A stretch of DNA of 64,000 nucleotides from Candidatus Falkowbacteria bacterium (GTDB lineage: Bacteria; Patescibacteriota; Patescibacteriia; Patescibacteriales; Patescibacteriaceae): the NCBI GenBank assembly GCA_016699775.1, contig CP065010.1, forward strand, positions 372,001 to 436,000, written 5' to 3'. A program made the translations under genes and the position numbers. Of this stretch, positions 52,172 through 60,385 are shown piece by piece; the stretch's first letter is position 1, and each line of letters begins with the position of its first letter. The notes under the pieces are model-generated. The model worked only from the letters and a program-made list of their open reading frames with translations, ran no database searches and was not told the origin of the DNA.

Positions 52172-52888
52172 ATGTTAATGAATATTAAGGATCTCAAAAA
52201 AGAATATACTACCGGTGAGGTCGTGACCAAAGTGCTTCACGGCCTTTCCTTTACTATTGCTAAAGGCGAGTTTGTTTCAATCATGGGTCCTTCTGGTTCT
52301 GGAAAATCAACCTTGATGCATATTTTGGGATTTCTTGATCGAGCGACTTCAGGTGTTTTTGAATTTGAGGGTCAGGATGTAACGTCACTATCAGATGATG
52401 ATTTGGCTCGTTTTAGAAATGAAAAAATTGGCTTTGTCTTTCAATCATTTAATTTATTACCCCGAACCTCGGTTTTGGAAAATGTTAAATTACCTTTGCT
52501 TTATGCTAAGGATAAAAGTATTAATGTTACCAAACGAGCAACTGAAGTATTGGAAATGGTGGGTTTAGGTCATCGTCTTAACTACTTCACCAACCAAATT
52601 TCTGGTGGAGAAAAACAGCGAGTTGCGATTGCTCGAGCTTTAATTAATAAGCCTTCAGTTATTTTTGCTGATGAGCCAACTGGTAACCTTGATTCAAAGT
52701 CAGGAACTCAGGTTATGAAAATTTTACAAGATTTAAATGAAGCTGGAAATACAATTATTTTAGTGACTCATGAAACCTATACCTCAGAACATGCCAAGCG
52801 CATTATTAGTGTCCGAGATGGAGAAATTGTTAAAGATGAACCAGTCCATAACCGTCGTTTTGCTAAAGAAGGTGAGATTTTGAAATAA
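52172..52888 (+). CDS. MacB-type ABC transporter ATP-binding protein
   Basis: A 238-residue ABC ATPase of the MacB/LolD class. Walker [10 protein letters not shown] (about 39-47), Q-loop [14 protein letters not shown], signature [15 protein letters not shown] (about 144-158), Walker [14 protein letters not shown] and the H-loop HET are all present. ATG at 52178 is an alternative start. It pairs with the FtsX/MacB-like permeases at 54701 and 56050 and the MacA-like adaptor. Confidence 0.93.
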   Translation: MLMNIKDLKKEYTTGEVVTKVLHGLSFTIAKGEFVSIMGPSGSGKSTLMHILGFLDRATSGVFEFEGQDVTSLSDDDLARFRNEKIGFVFQSFNLLPRTSVLENVKLPLLYAKDKSINVTKRATEVLEMVGLGHRLNYFTNQISGGEKQRVAIARALINKPSVIFADEPTGNLDSKSGTQVMKILQDLNEAGNTIILVTHETYTSEHAKRIISVRDGEIVKDEPVHNRRFAKEGEILK

Positions 52889-52897
52889 CGTTGAATA

Positions 52898-54691
52898 TTG
52901 ATTTATTATTTCATGCAATTTTTTTCTAACCACAATAAACAAATTGTAACCTATTCTTCGTTTCAACTTGTTAAAGATATATTGAAATTACTCAAGCCAT
53001 ATAAATGGCGATTCTTTTTTGCATCATTACTTAGGCTCTTGGGAGATTTAGCTTGGTTGTACCCGGCCTATGCCCTTGCTTTTATTATTACTTTTTTAAC
53101 AGAGTATAAAGCTGGCGACCCACTTAACAAATTGTGGTTAGTAGTTGCTTTATTCTTTGTTGCAATCGTTATTAGAACAGTAGGTCTTTTTCTATCTAAA
53201 CATTTTGGCTATGCGGTTGGAGAAAGAATAGCCATTGACTCAACTTTGAATACTGTTAAACACATGTTTCGACTGGATATGTCTTGGCATGAGCGTGAGA
53301 ATTCAGGTAATAAAATTAAAAGAATTCAAAATGCTGGAGACGGACTAAATAAGATAGTTAGAATGTGGTTTAACAATATTATTGAAATTTCTGTAAATTT
53401 AATTGCAATTAATATTATAATTGCACAGTTTGATAAAACAGTATTGTTAATGATTATAGTCTTTTTGGTTTCATATTTTATTATCTCAGGGATAATGACA
53501 AGAAAAGCCAGCCAAGCTTCATATAAAGTGAACATTGAAGAGGAAAATGTGCATGGACTATTATTTGAAGCAGTTAATAATATTAGAACCGTAAAAGTAA
53601 TGTCAATGATTGGTACATTATATAAAATGCTTACCTCCCGAACTGATATTCTATTCCGTAAGCTTAAAGAAAGAATTTTTTTATACCAATCACGTAACGC
53701 TTTTTTATCTTTTTGGGGAGGAGCTTTTAAAATAGCGATAATGATTTTGATAATAAAGGGTATCTTGGATGGCCAGTATGCAATTGGTTTCTTAATTTTG
53801 TTCAATATGTACTATGGAAACTTAAGCCATTCAATTGATGAGTTAGCTTTTGTGAGTGTAGATTTTGTTGCTGCAAAATTAAGTGTCTCTAGAATGAAAG
53901 CAATTTTAGATCAACCAATTACTATTGATGATGAAAAAGGAAAAAAATTATTATCTCGAGACTGGAAAAAAATCACCGTACAGAATGTATCCTTTTCTTA
54001 TGGAGATAATAAAGTCCTTGACAATGTTTCGTTTGAAGTGCGACGGGGTGAAAAAATAGGTATTGTTGGGCTTTCAGGAGCAGGGAAGTCAACCCTTTTT
54101 AAATTATTATTAAAAGAACGAGAAGAGTTTGCTGGAGATATTCTTTTTGACTCCACGTCTATTAAAAAAATTAAAAGTAATGATTACTTTAAAGTCGCTT
54201 CAGTCGTTCTCCAGGATACAGAGGTGTTTAATTTTTCTTTGAAAGATAATATTACTATTACTAATGTTGAAGAAGAAAAAAATGAAAAGTTACTAAAGAA
54301 AGCCCTATCAACAGCGCATATTACTGATTTAGTGGCTAAGCTTCCTGATGGTTTGAATACATTGATCGGAGAAAAGGGTGTAAAGTTATCTGGAGGTGAA
54401 AGACAAAGATTGGGAATCGCTCGAGCTATTTTTAAAGAACCTCAAATTTTGTTGCTTGATGAAGCTACTTCTCATCTAGACCTTGAATCAGAAGAAAAAA
54501 TTCGCGATTCATTAAATAAGTTTTTTGAAACCGTTACCGCTATTGTTATTGCACATAGGTTAACAACCATTAAACAAATGGATAAAATTTTAGTTATTGA
54601 AGATGGTAAAATTATTGAATCTGGGAATTTTGAAAAGTTGTATGCAGATCATGGAAGATTTTATGAATTATGGGAAAAGCAGAAACTATAA
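52898..54691 (+). CDS. ABC exporter, fused membrane and ATPase domains
   Basis: A 597-residue half-transporter of the MsbA/lipid-exporter type. A six-segment membrane domain (about 35-325) precedes an ATPase domain: VGLSGAGKST (Walker A), VVLQDTEVFNFSL (Q-loop region), LSGGERQRLGIARAI (signature), ILLLDEATSHLD (Walker B) and AHRLTTI (H-loop). It sits between the MacB-type ATPase and its permeases, with AT-rich, AGA-rich codon choice unlike its neighbours, so it looks inserted into the operon. A later start at 52913 is possible. Confidence 0.9.
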   Translation: MIYYFMQFFSNHNKQIVTYSSFQLVKDILKLLKPYKWRFFFASLLRLLGDLAWLYPAYALAFIITFLTEYKAGDPLNKLWLVVALFFVAIVIRTVGLFLSKHFGYAVGERIAIDSTLNTVKHMFRLDMSWHERENSGNKIKRIQNAGDGLNKIVRMWFNNIIEISVNLIAINIIIAQFDKTVLLMIIVFLVSYFIISGIMTRKASQASYKVNIEEENVHGLLFEAVNNIRTVKVMSMIGTLYKMLTSRTDILFRKLKERIFLYQSRNAFLSFWGGAFKIAIMILIIKGILDGQYAIGFLILFNMYYGNLSHSIDELAFVSVDFVAAKLSVSRMKAILDQPITIDDEKGKKLLSRDWKKITVQNVSFSYGDNKVLDNVSFEVRRGEKIGIVGLSGAGKSTLFKLLLKEREEFAGDILFDSTSIKKIKSNDYFKVASVVLQDTEVFNFSLKDNITITNVEEEKNEKLLKKALSTAHITDLVAKLPDGLNTLIGEKGVKLSGGERQRLGIARAIFKEPQILLLDEATSHLDLESEEKIRDSLNKFFETVTAIVIAHRLTTIKQMDKILVIEDGKIIESGNFEKLYADHGRFYELWEKQKL

Positions 54692-54700
54692 ATATTACAC

Positions 54701-55958
54701 ATGACCTTTAATTATTTTGCACAATTAATTAAGAGTGCTTTTCGAGCTCTAAATGCGGCACGTCGTCGTAGTCTTTTAACGATGCTTGGAATTATTATTG
54801 GTGTGGCTGCCGTTATTATTATTATCGCTATTGGTGCCGGTGCTCAATCATTAATTTTGTCTCAAGTATCAACCTTTGGTGCAAATTTAGTTGGAGTCTT
54901 GCCTGGTAAATCAGAAAAAAATGGGCCCCCTGCTTCAGTGATGGGTGTTACAATTACCACCTTAACTTTGGATGATGCAAAAGCCTTGGCTGATAAAAGT
55001 AATGCTTCCTCATATTTCAGCAGTAGCACCGTTTACTCGTGGTGTTGGAACACTTACGTGGAAGGATCAAAAATATGATACCAGCTTAAGTGGAACGAGT
55101 GCAGAATATTTAAACGTTGAAGGTGGAGAGGTTGCAGAAGGTAGATTTTTTGGGGTTGAAGAAGAAGCTGGGGTGGCACGAGTCTTAGTGCTTGGTAGTA
55201 CTGTTAAAGAAGAGTTGTTTGGTCAAAGTGAAGCCATTGGTCAAACTGTACGTTTAAAAAATTCTGGGTATACGGTGATTGGCGTGATGGCAGAACGTGG
55301 TACTGTCGCTTTTCAAAATTATGATGACCAAGTTTTTCTTCCAATCACAACTATGCAACGAGAAGTTGCCGGTGTTCGTCATCTTGGATTATTACGTGCT
55401 AAAGTTGATTCGGAAGAATATGTTGATCAGACAGTTGCGGATATTGAAGCTACTTTACGAGAACGACATAATATTACCGATAAGTCAGGGGACAGTGATG
55501 ACTTTTCTGTTCGTAGTGCTCGTGATGCTTTGAATATTTTAACTTCAATTACTGATGGTCTTCGTTTCTTTCTTGCTGCGATGGCTGCTTTATCATTGTT
55601 GGTTGGTGGTATTGGTATTATGAATATTATGTTAATTCGGGTGGTTGAGCGAACTCGTGAAATTGGATTACGTCAAGCAGTTGGCGCCAGACGTTTTGAT
55701 ATTATGGCACAATTTTTAGTGGAGTCAGTGGCTATTACATTTTCTGGTGGATTGATTGGAATTGTTGTTGGCGAGGTTTTGTCGTTTGTTATTGCTTTTG
55801 TGGCACGTCAGTTAGGTTATGATTGGCCGTTTAGTTTTTCACTTTCAGCTATATTGCTTGCTGTGTCTGTATCAGTGGCCGTTGGTTTAATTTTCGGTTT
55901 ATATCCAGCCGCTAAGGCGAGTAAATTAGATCCGATTGAAGCTTTGCGATATGAATAA
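54701..55958 (+). pseudogene. MacB/FtsX-like ABC permease with frameshift
   Basis: The first frame (54701-55078) carries the N-terminal membrane segment and the start of the extracytoplasmic domain up to DAKALADKSNA; the second frame (54972-55958) resumes with PHISAVAPFTRGVGTLTW and holds the rest, including the last three membrane segments and a final ASKLDPIEALRYE. Joining them needs removal of one T in GCTTCCTC near 55004. The joined protein is about 418 residues, the same as the intact paralogue at 56050. It may be a sequencing error, a recent inactivation or, less likely, a programmed frameshift. Confidence 0.85.
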
Positions 55959-55980
55959 GAGTAATAAAGTAAGTAATAAG

Positions 55981-56030
55981 GTTTATAAAAAATTCAAATT
56001 TAAACTTTATAACATCACAACTTTATAAAC
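55981..56030. repeat. AT-rich inverted repeat before the second permease gene
   Basis: GTTTATAAA (55981-55989) is complementary to TTTATAAAC (56022-56030), with further AACTTTATAAC words nearby. It belongs to the AAAGTTATAAAG family of intergenic repeats. Confidence 0.55.
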
Positions 56031-56049
56031 TTTATAACAGTTTCCCGTT

Positions 56050-57309
56050 ATGACAATTATTTCTTCCATAAAAAATTCACTAAAATTAATGCGCGCTAAT
56101 AAAGCACGCACGTCATTGACGTTGCTTGGTTTAGTGATTGGTATCATGACGGTCATTATTGTTTTTGCTGCTGGAGAAGGAATTCGTGGTTTAGTCTTAG
56201 GTCAAATTGAATCATTCGGGACGGATACAATTATCACTGAAATAAAAGTTCCAAGCACAAAATCAGGCTCCGCCGGTGAAAGTGAATCGGGAAATGCTCA
56301 AGCCTCTGGGGTCCAGGTTACAACCTTAACAGTTGAAGACATGGAAGCAGTTGAGAAATTACCAAATATTAATAAAGGCTATGCGGCTGTTTTATCACAA
56401 GAGCAAGTAAGTTTCGGCAATGAATTACGACGTGCTTCTATAATGGGAGTAAATGCTAACTATATTGAAATTGATGCTGGATCAACCGTTAAATTTGGAA
56501 GATTTTTTACTGAAGCTGATGATAAGAGTTTAGCGACTGTCGCGGTTATCGGGCAGGGGATGAAAGAAAAATTATTTGGTGAAAGTGACGCGATCGGCAA
56601 AACAATTAAATTACGTAATGAACGATTTACAGTAATTGGCATCATGGCGCCACGAGGAGCAGTGATGTTTATGAATTTTGATGACTATGTTTATGTTCCA
56701 CTTCGTACCTTACAAAAAAAGTTAATGGGCACTGATTATGCTTCCTACATGGTTCATCAACTTGAGGATGTGCGTGCTAGCGAGGCAACGGCTGAGGATA
56801 TTCGTTACACGATGCGACAACGTCATGATATTACAGATCCAGTAAAGGATGATTTTCGAGTTTCAACAATGGTTGAATCACTTGAAACCCTTGATACAAT
56901 TACGAGCGCTTTAACCTTTTTATTATTAGCCATTGTCGCAATCTCTCTTGTTGTTGGTGGAGTTGGGATTATGAATATTATGTATGTGTCGGTTACAGAA
57001 CGCACCATGGAAATTGGTTTGCGTAAGGCAGTTGGTGCTTCCTACAAAGATATATTGCAGCAGTTCTTAGTTGAAGCAATTTTAATTACTTTAACCGGTG
57101 GTGTGGTGGGCAGTATCCTGGGAACAATTATTTCTTTTCTCATATCACTAATAGCTAATGGCTTAGGTTTTGATTGGCGTTTTGCTATTCCTGTTCAGGC
57201 TTATCTTATTGCCATTAGTTTTAGTTTAGTTTTTGGAATTATTTTTGGAGTTACACCTGCTCGTTCGGCCGCCAAGCTTGATCCGATTGAGGCGTTAAGG
57301 ACGGAGTAG
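56050..57309 (+). CDS. MacB/FtsX-like ABC permease
   Basis: A 419-residue permease. One N-terminal membrane segment (about 21-42) precedes the extracytoplasmic MacB_PCD domain (about 45-285) and then the three C-terminal segments of the FtsX domain (about 290-410). VGGVGIMNIMYVSVTERTMEIG and EIGLRKAVGA are the family signature. It is a paralogue of the frameshifted gene upstream; together they could form a heterodimeric permease powered by the ATPase at 52172, pulling substrate through the MacA-like adaptor. Confidence 0.92.
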   Translation: MTIISSIKNSLKLMRANKARTSLTLLGLVIGIMTVIIVFAAGEGIRGLVLGQIESFGTDTIITEIKVPSTKSGSAGESESGNAQASGVQVTTLTVEDMEAVEKLPNINKGYAAVLSQEQVSFGNELRRASIMGVNANYIEIDAGSTVKFGRFFTEADDKSLATVAVIGQGMKEKLFGESDAIGKTIKLRNERFTVIGIMAPRGAVMFMNFDDYVYVPLRTLQKKLMGTDYASYMVHQLEDVRASEATAEDIRYTMRQRHDITDPVKDDFRVSTMVESLETLDTITSALTFLLLAIVAISLVVGGVGIMNIMYVSVTERTMEIGLRKAVGASYKDILQQFLVEAILITLTGGVVGSILGTIISFLISLIANGLGFDWRFAIPVQAYLIAISFSLVFGIIFGVTPARSAAKLDPIEALRTE

Positions 57310-57358
57310 GTTTTCTGTCATCCCTGTTATTTTTTATACGTCAATCCTGCTTATATAC

Positions 57359-57556
57359 TGTCATCCCCGACTTGGTCGGGGATCTGGTCTTGATTCTATA
57401 ATGTATATGTCATCCCCGCGAAGGCGGGGATCTAGTCTTAATTCTATAATGTATATGTCATCCCCGACTTGGTCGGGGATCTCGTGAATACTATGTGTAA
57501 TAGATTTTACACAGATCCCAGCTTACGCCTGCCTGCCGGCAGGCGGGGATGACATG
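57359..57556. repeat. REP-like CATCCCCG palindromes, tandem cluster 2
   Basis: Three direct units of about 48-50 bases, each TGTCATCCCCG...CGGGGATCT followed by a spacer (GTCTT.ATTCTATAATGTATA) that is nearly identical in the first two, and then an inverted copy ending GCCTGCCGGCAGGCGGGGATGACATG. The wording is shared with the cluster at 41478-41582. The cluster separates the export operon from the fifth acquired-type gene. Confidence 0.85.
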
Positions 57557-57603
57557 TAAAAATATAGGTATGACAGGGGAAAGTTGGGTCGTTATATATA
57601 TTT

Positions 57604-57642
57604 TAAAAATAAAGAAGCCACTGCGATATCCTGCAGTGGCTT
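57604..57642 (-). terminator. Terminator of the 57659 gene
   Basis: AAGCCACTGC (57615-57624) pairs with GCAGTGGCTT (57633-57642); on the minus strand it is followed by a T-rich run. Confidence 0.8.
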
Positions 57643-57658
57643 GTTTGTTTTTGAAACT

Positions 57659-58099
57659 TTATCTTGCTCTTCCGGCAACTACTATCCGGCTTAGGAGGTT
57701 TACGGGAATCCCGTCGTTTAAAACCATTCGGTTCCAGCTAGAATACCCGTATTCATCAGAAGATTTGTAAAGCAAGTATGGAAAATATGAAACATTTTCG
57801 TTCATTATGAGAAATAATCTTGATCCAAATTCTTCGACAAGAAATCCCTCAACTGTTTCTTGAACATAATTAGGCATTACATATACACCCTTTAATGCCA
57901 AGGTTCTTTTGAACTCTTCTATAGTAACTAGTGTATCATTTTTTTGCTTCCATTCTTTGATCTTCTTTGATCCGATTATTTCTTTCAGATCATCGGCATA
58001 CAAATACCCACCGTCAGTGAATCGCATAGTTTCTTGCGCATACGCTGATGAATAAATAAAACAAATGAATAAAGCAATAGCAATGATTAAGTTTTTCAT
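57659..58099 (-). CDS. Small secreted protein of unknown function (acquired-type gene)
   Basis: A 146-residue protein with a signal peptide (about 1-21, ending AYAQ) and a mature domain of mixed helices and strands without recognised motifs. An AGAAGGAG Shine-Dalgarno sequence lies just before the ATG, with a GCCT/AGGC hairpin immediately upstream. Its promoter is strong and its leader unusually long (about 150 bases) and structured. N-terminus, leader and terminator match the other acquired-type genes. Function unknown. Confidence 0.72.
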   Translation of the reverse strand: MKNLIIAIALFICFIYSSAYAQETMRFTDGGYLYADDLKEIIGSKKIKEWKQKNDTLVTIEEFKRTLALKGVYVMPNYVQETVEGFLVEEFGSRLFLIMNENVSYFPYLLYKSSDEYGYSSWNRMVLNDGIPVNLLSRIVVAGRAR

Positions 58100-58140
58100 T
58101 TTAATTCTCCTTCTGCCTTTTAGGCGTTTAAGTTATGTTT

Positions 58141-58206
58141 TTTGATTAAGAATCTACTGACCTTTAGGTCCTCTATTACCAGAAGACCAGTATATTCTTA
58201 ATCAAA
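58141..58206 (-). promoter_or_regulatory. Long hairpin in the leader of the 57659 gene
   Basis: A perfect 13-bp inverted repeat (TTTGATTAAGAAT 58141-58153, ATTCTTAATCAAA 58194-58206) encloses TACTG/CAGTA and two smaller stems, ACCT/AGGT and GGTC/GACC. In RNA it gives a branched structure of 66 bases. It could be a regulatory leader or the remains of a small mobile element with 13-bp terminal repeats. Confidence 0.6.
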
Positions 58207-58259
58207 ATAACTAAGTAGGAGATATGAGTACTTGATTGTCAATGAACTCTTATGAGCCT

Positions 58260-58288
58260 ATTATATCATATTATCATATATTTGTCAA
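58260..58288 (-). promoter_or_regulatory. Consensus promoter of the 57659 gene
   Basis: Minus strand TTGACA (58288-58283), 17-base spacer, TATAAT (58265-58260). The spacer closely resembles those of the divergent promoters at 3038-3107. Confidence 0.82.
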
Positions 58289-58325
58289 GTCCTCTTCAAA
58301 ATAGCCCTTAAAATAGGGGGTTTAT

Positions 58326-58354
58326 TTGTAAAAACGGGTAATGGCTGGTATACT
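58326..58354 (+). promoter_or_regulatory. Promoter of the DUF4012 gene
   Basis: TTGTAA at 58326-58331, 17-base spacer, TATACT at 58349-58354. Transcription should begin at about 58361-58362, i.e. at an ATG. This means that the earlier in-frame ATG at 58341 cannot be in the mRNA. Confidence 0.65.
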
Positions 58355-58361
58355 GGACTAT

Positions 58362-60383
58362 ATGCTTAATGACTCAAATAGCACTCCTAATCTCTTGAAC
58401 CAATACCAGAAATATCAGGAGGATGTAGCTCAAAAGCCCCCTCTGACAGGTGGTTTTCGTGAACAACCAAAGAAAAAACGTTCAATTATATTATTTATTG
58501 TTAAGACAATTTTCTTTACCGTCTTAACGGTTTTATGTTTAATCATTCTCTCAATTGCCATTAACTTACGTAGTATTTCTACAATCTATCGTGGAGTTTT
58601 TGAAGGTAAGAGCAATCTAGAAGAATCATTAGTTTTTGCTCAAAAAAGAGATTTTGTGATTGCTGATAGTAAAGCTGATTCTGCGGTTCAAAATTTTAAA
58701 TCTGCTGCTACGGAATTAGAAAAAATAAATCTAGGACCATTAACCTTAATTCCTGAAGTTAAGGCATATAAAACAGACGCCAAAAATTTGGCAAGTGGTG
58801 GCATGCACTTAGCAGAGGCAATGAGCAAGGGGGTTAAATATGCCTATAGCTTGGAAGGAATTTTAGGGAAAAATAGTAGTCTAGGTTTTTCTAAGTTACC
58901 AACCGAAGAGAAACGTCGTATTCTTTCAACAATCTATACTGCAGGTCCGACTCTGGCTGAAATTGAACAACTTTTGGAAATAAGTTTAGTGGAAATTCAA
59001 AGTGTCAAATCATTTACTTGGATTGGCCCTTTGACAGTACGTATTAAAGAGCTAACAGAAAAAGTAACTGTTGGACAAAAAACAATGGCCTCGGCTTCAC
59101 CCTTAACTCGGCTTTTGCCTTCAATACTTGGTTACCCAAAGCCAGCTAACTATTTATTTATTCTTCAAAATAGTGATGAGTTGCGTCCAACCGGTGGATT
59201 TATTGGCACCTATGGAATCATTCAAACCAAAGATGGAGACATTACACGTTTTGATACTCATGATGTCTATCATCTTGATATGCCAGTTAAAGATAAAGTT
59301 AACGTCACCCCGCCTGAACCAATCAAAAAATATTTAGTTGATAAATGGTATTTCCGAGATGCTAATTGGGCACCGGACTGGCCAACCGCGGCCGAGAAAA
59401 TTCTTTGGTTCTATAATTTGGAAAATCAAGCTCAGCCTAAACCAGACCCGATTAAAGATTTTGATGGTGTAGTTGGAATAACGCCGGAGGTAATTATTGA
59501 GTTAATGAAATTGACGGGACCAATAACTGTTGATGGAGAAATCTATACGCCTGATAATTTTGTTGATTTACTGCAGTATAAAGTTGAAAAAGATTTTGTT
59601 AGATTAGGTGTGCCTTCTTGGCATCGCAAAGAAACCGTTGGACAGATTGCGACTATTCTTAAGCAACGATTACTAGATTTGCCATTAGATCGTTGGCCAG
59701 AATTAATTAGATTAGTAGGTGATAATATGGCTCGAAAAAATGTCTTGCTGTACTCAAAAAATCCAGAAGTAAAAGCAGTTGTAGAAAGTGAAGGCTGGAA
59801 TGGTGAAGTAAAAAAATATTGGGGGGATTATTTAATGGTAGTTGATGCCAACATGGCAGCTTTAAAAACTGACTCAGTAATGAAAAGACAGATTGACTAT
59901 AATCTTACTCAAGATAAGAATGGAGATTTGATGGCAAACGTGACACTCAGTTATTCTCATCAAGGCGCTCCAAGTTGGAAAATTAGTCGTTACCAAAGTT
60001 TTACAAGAATATATGTTCCTGAGGGGAGCACCTTGCTCAAAACTTCTGGCTTAGAATCTGGTTCAGTTGTTTCGGGTGATGAATTTGGACGTACTTATTT
60101 TGGTGGTTATTTCAAAGTTTCACCTCGTGAAAATGCTCAGCTAACTTTTCAATATAAATTACCACGTCGGATGGTTGAAAATATGAAGAAATATAATAAC
60201 TATGGACTTCTAGTTCAAAAACAGCCAGGATCTGGCCTTGTTGGTTTGTCAGTTGACGCTACCTTCAATAATCAGATAAAATCCTATGAGCCAGTGAACC
60301 TCTTGTCAGACACTCCAGACGACCATTCATTTTTTAGTGATGGTGATTTAAACATTGATCGTAATTTTGTCTTTAATTTTTAA
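58362..60383 (+). CDS. DUF4012 membrane protein
   Basis: A 673-residue protein with one membrane segment (about 43-66) and a large outward domain. YLFILQNSDELRPTGGFIGT (about 262-281) followed by FDTHDVYHLD is the DUF4012 signature. The family is frequent in Patescibacteria and some Gram-positives near polysaccharide and cell-shape genes; its function is not established. The start at 58362 is preferred because it coincides with the predicted transcription start. mreB begins 2 bases after its stop. Confidence 0.85.
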   Translation: MLNDSNSTPNLLNQYQKYQEDVAQKPPLTGGFREQPKKKRSIILFIVKTIFFTVLTVLCLIILSIAINLRSISTIYRGVFEGKSNLEESLVFAQKRDFVIADSKADSAVQNFKSAATELEKINLGPLTLIPEVKAYKTDAKNLASGGMHLAEAMSKGVKYAYSLEGILGKNSSLGFSKLPTEEKRRILSTIYTAGPTLAEIEQLLEISLVEIQSVKSFTWIGPLTVRIKELTEKVTVGQKTMASASPLTRLLPSILGYPKPANYLFILQNSDELRPTGGFIGTYGIIQTKDGDITRFDTHDVYHLDMPVKDKVNVTPPEPIKKYLVDKWYFRDANWAPDWPTAAEKILWFYNLENQAQPKPDPIKDFDGVVGITPEVIIELMKLTGPITVDGEIYTPDNFVDLLQYKVEKDFVRLGVPSWHRKETVGQIATILKQRLLDLPLDRWPELIRLVGDNMARKNVLLYSKNPEVKAVVESEGWNGEVKKYWGDYLMVVDANMAALKTDSVMKRQIDYNLTQDKNGDLMANVTLSYSHQGAPSWKISRYQSFTRIYVPEGSTLLKTSGLESGSVVSGDEFGRTYFGGYFKVSPRENAQLTFQYKLPRRMVENMKKYNNYGLLVQKQPGSGLVGLSVDATFNNQIKSYEPVNLLSDTPDDHSFFSDGDLNIDRNFVFNF

Positions 60384-60385
60384 TT

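Noticed and set aside
54972..55958. Independent gene starting at 54972
   Set aside because: Its first residues overlap the upstream permease frame and the rest continues that protein exactly, so a frameshift explains it better.
57359..57556. CRISPR array
   Set aside because: The units are palindromic REP-like repeats, the spacers between them are themselves repeated, only three units exist and there are no cas genes.
57549..57770. Short plus-strand open frame over the REP array and the 57659 gene end
   Set aside because: It is opposite a better-supported gene with signal peptide, Shine-Dalgarno and terminator.
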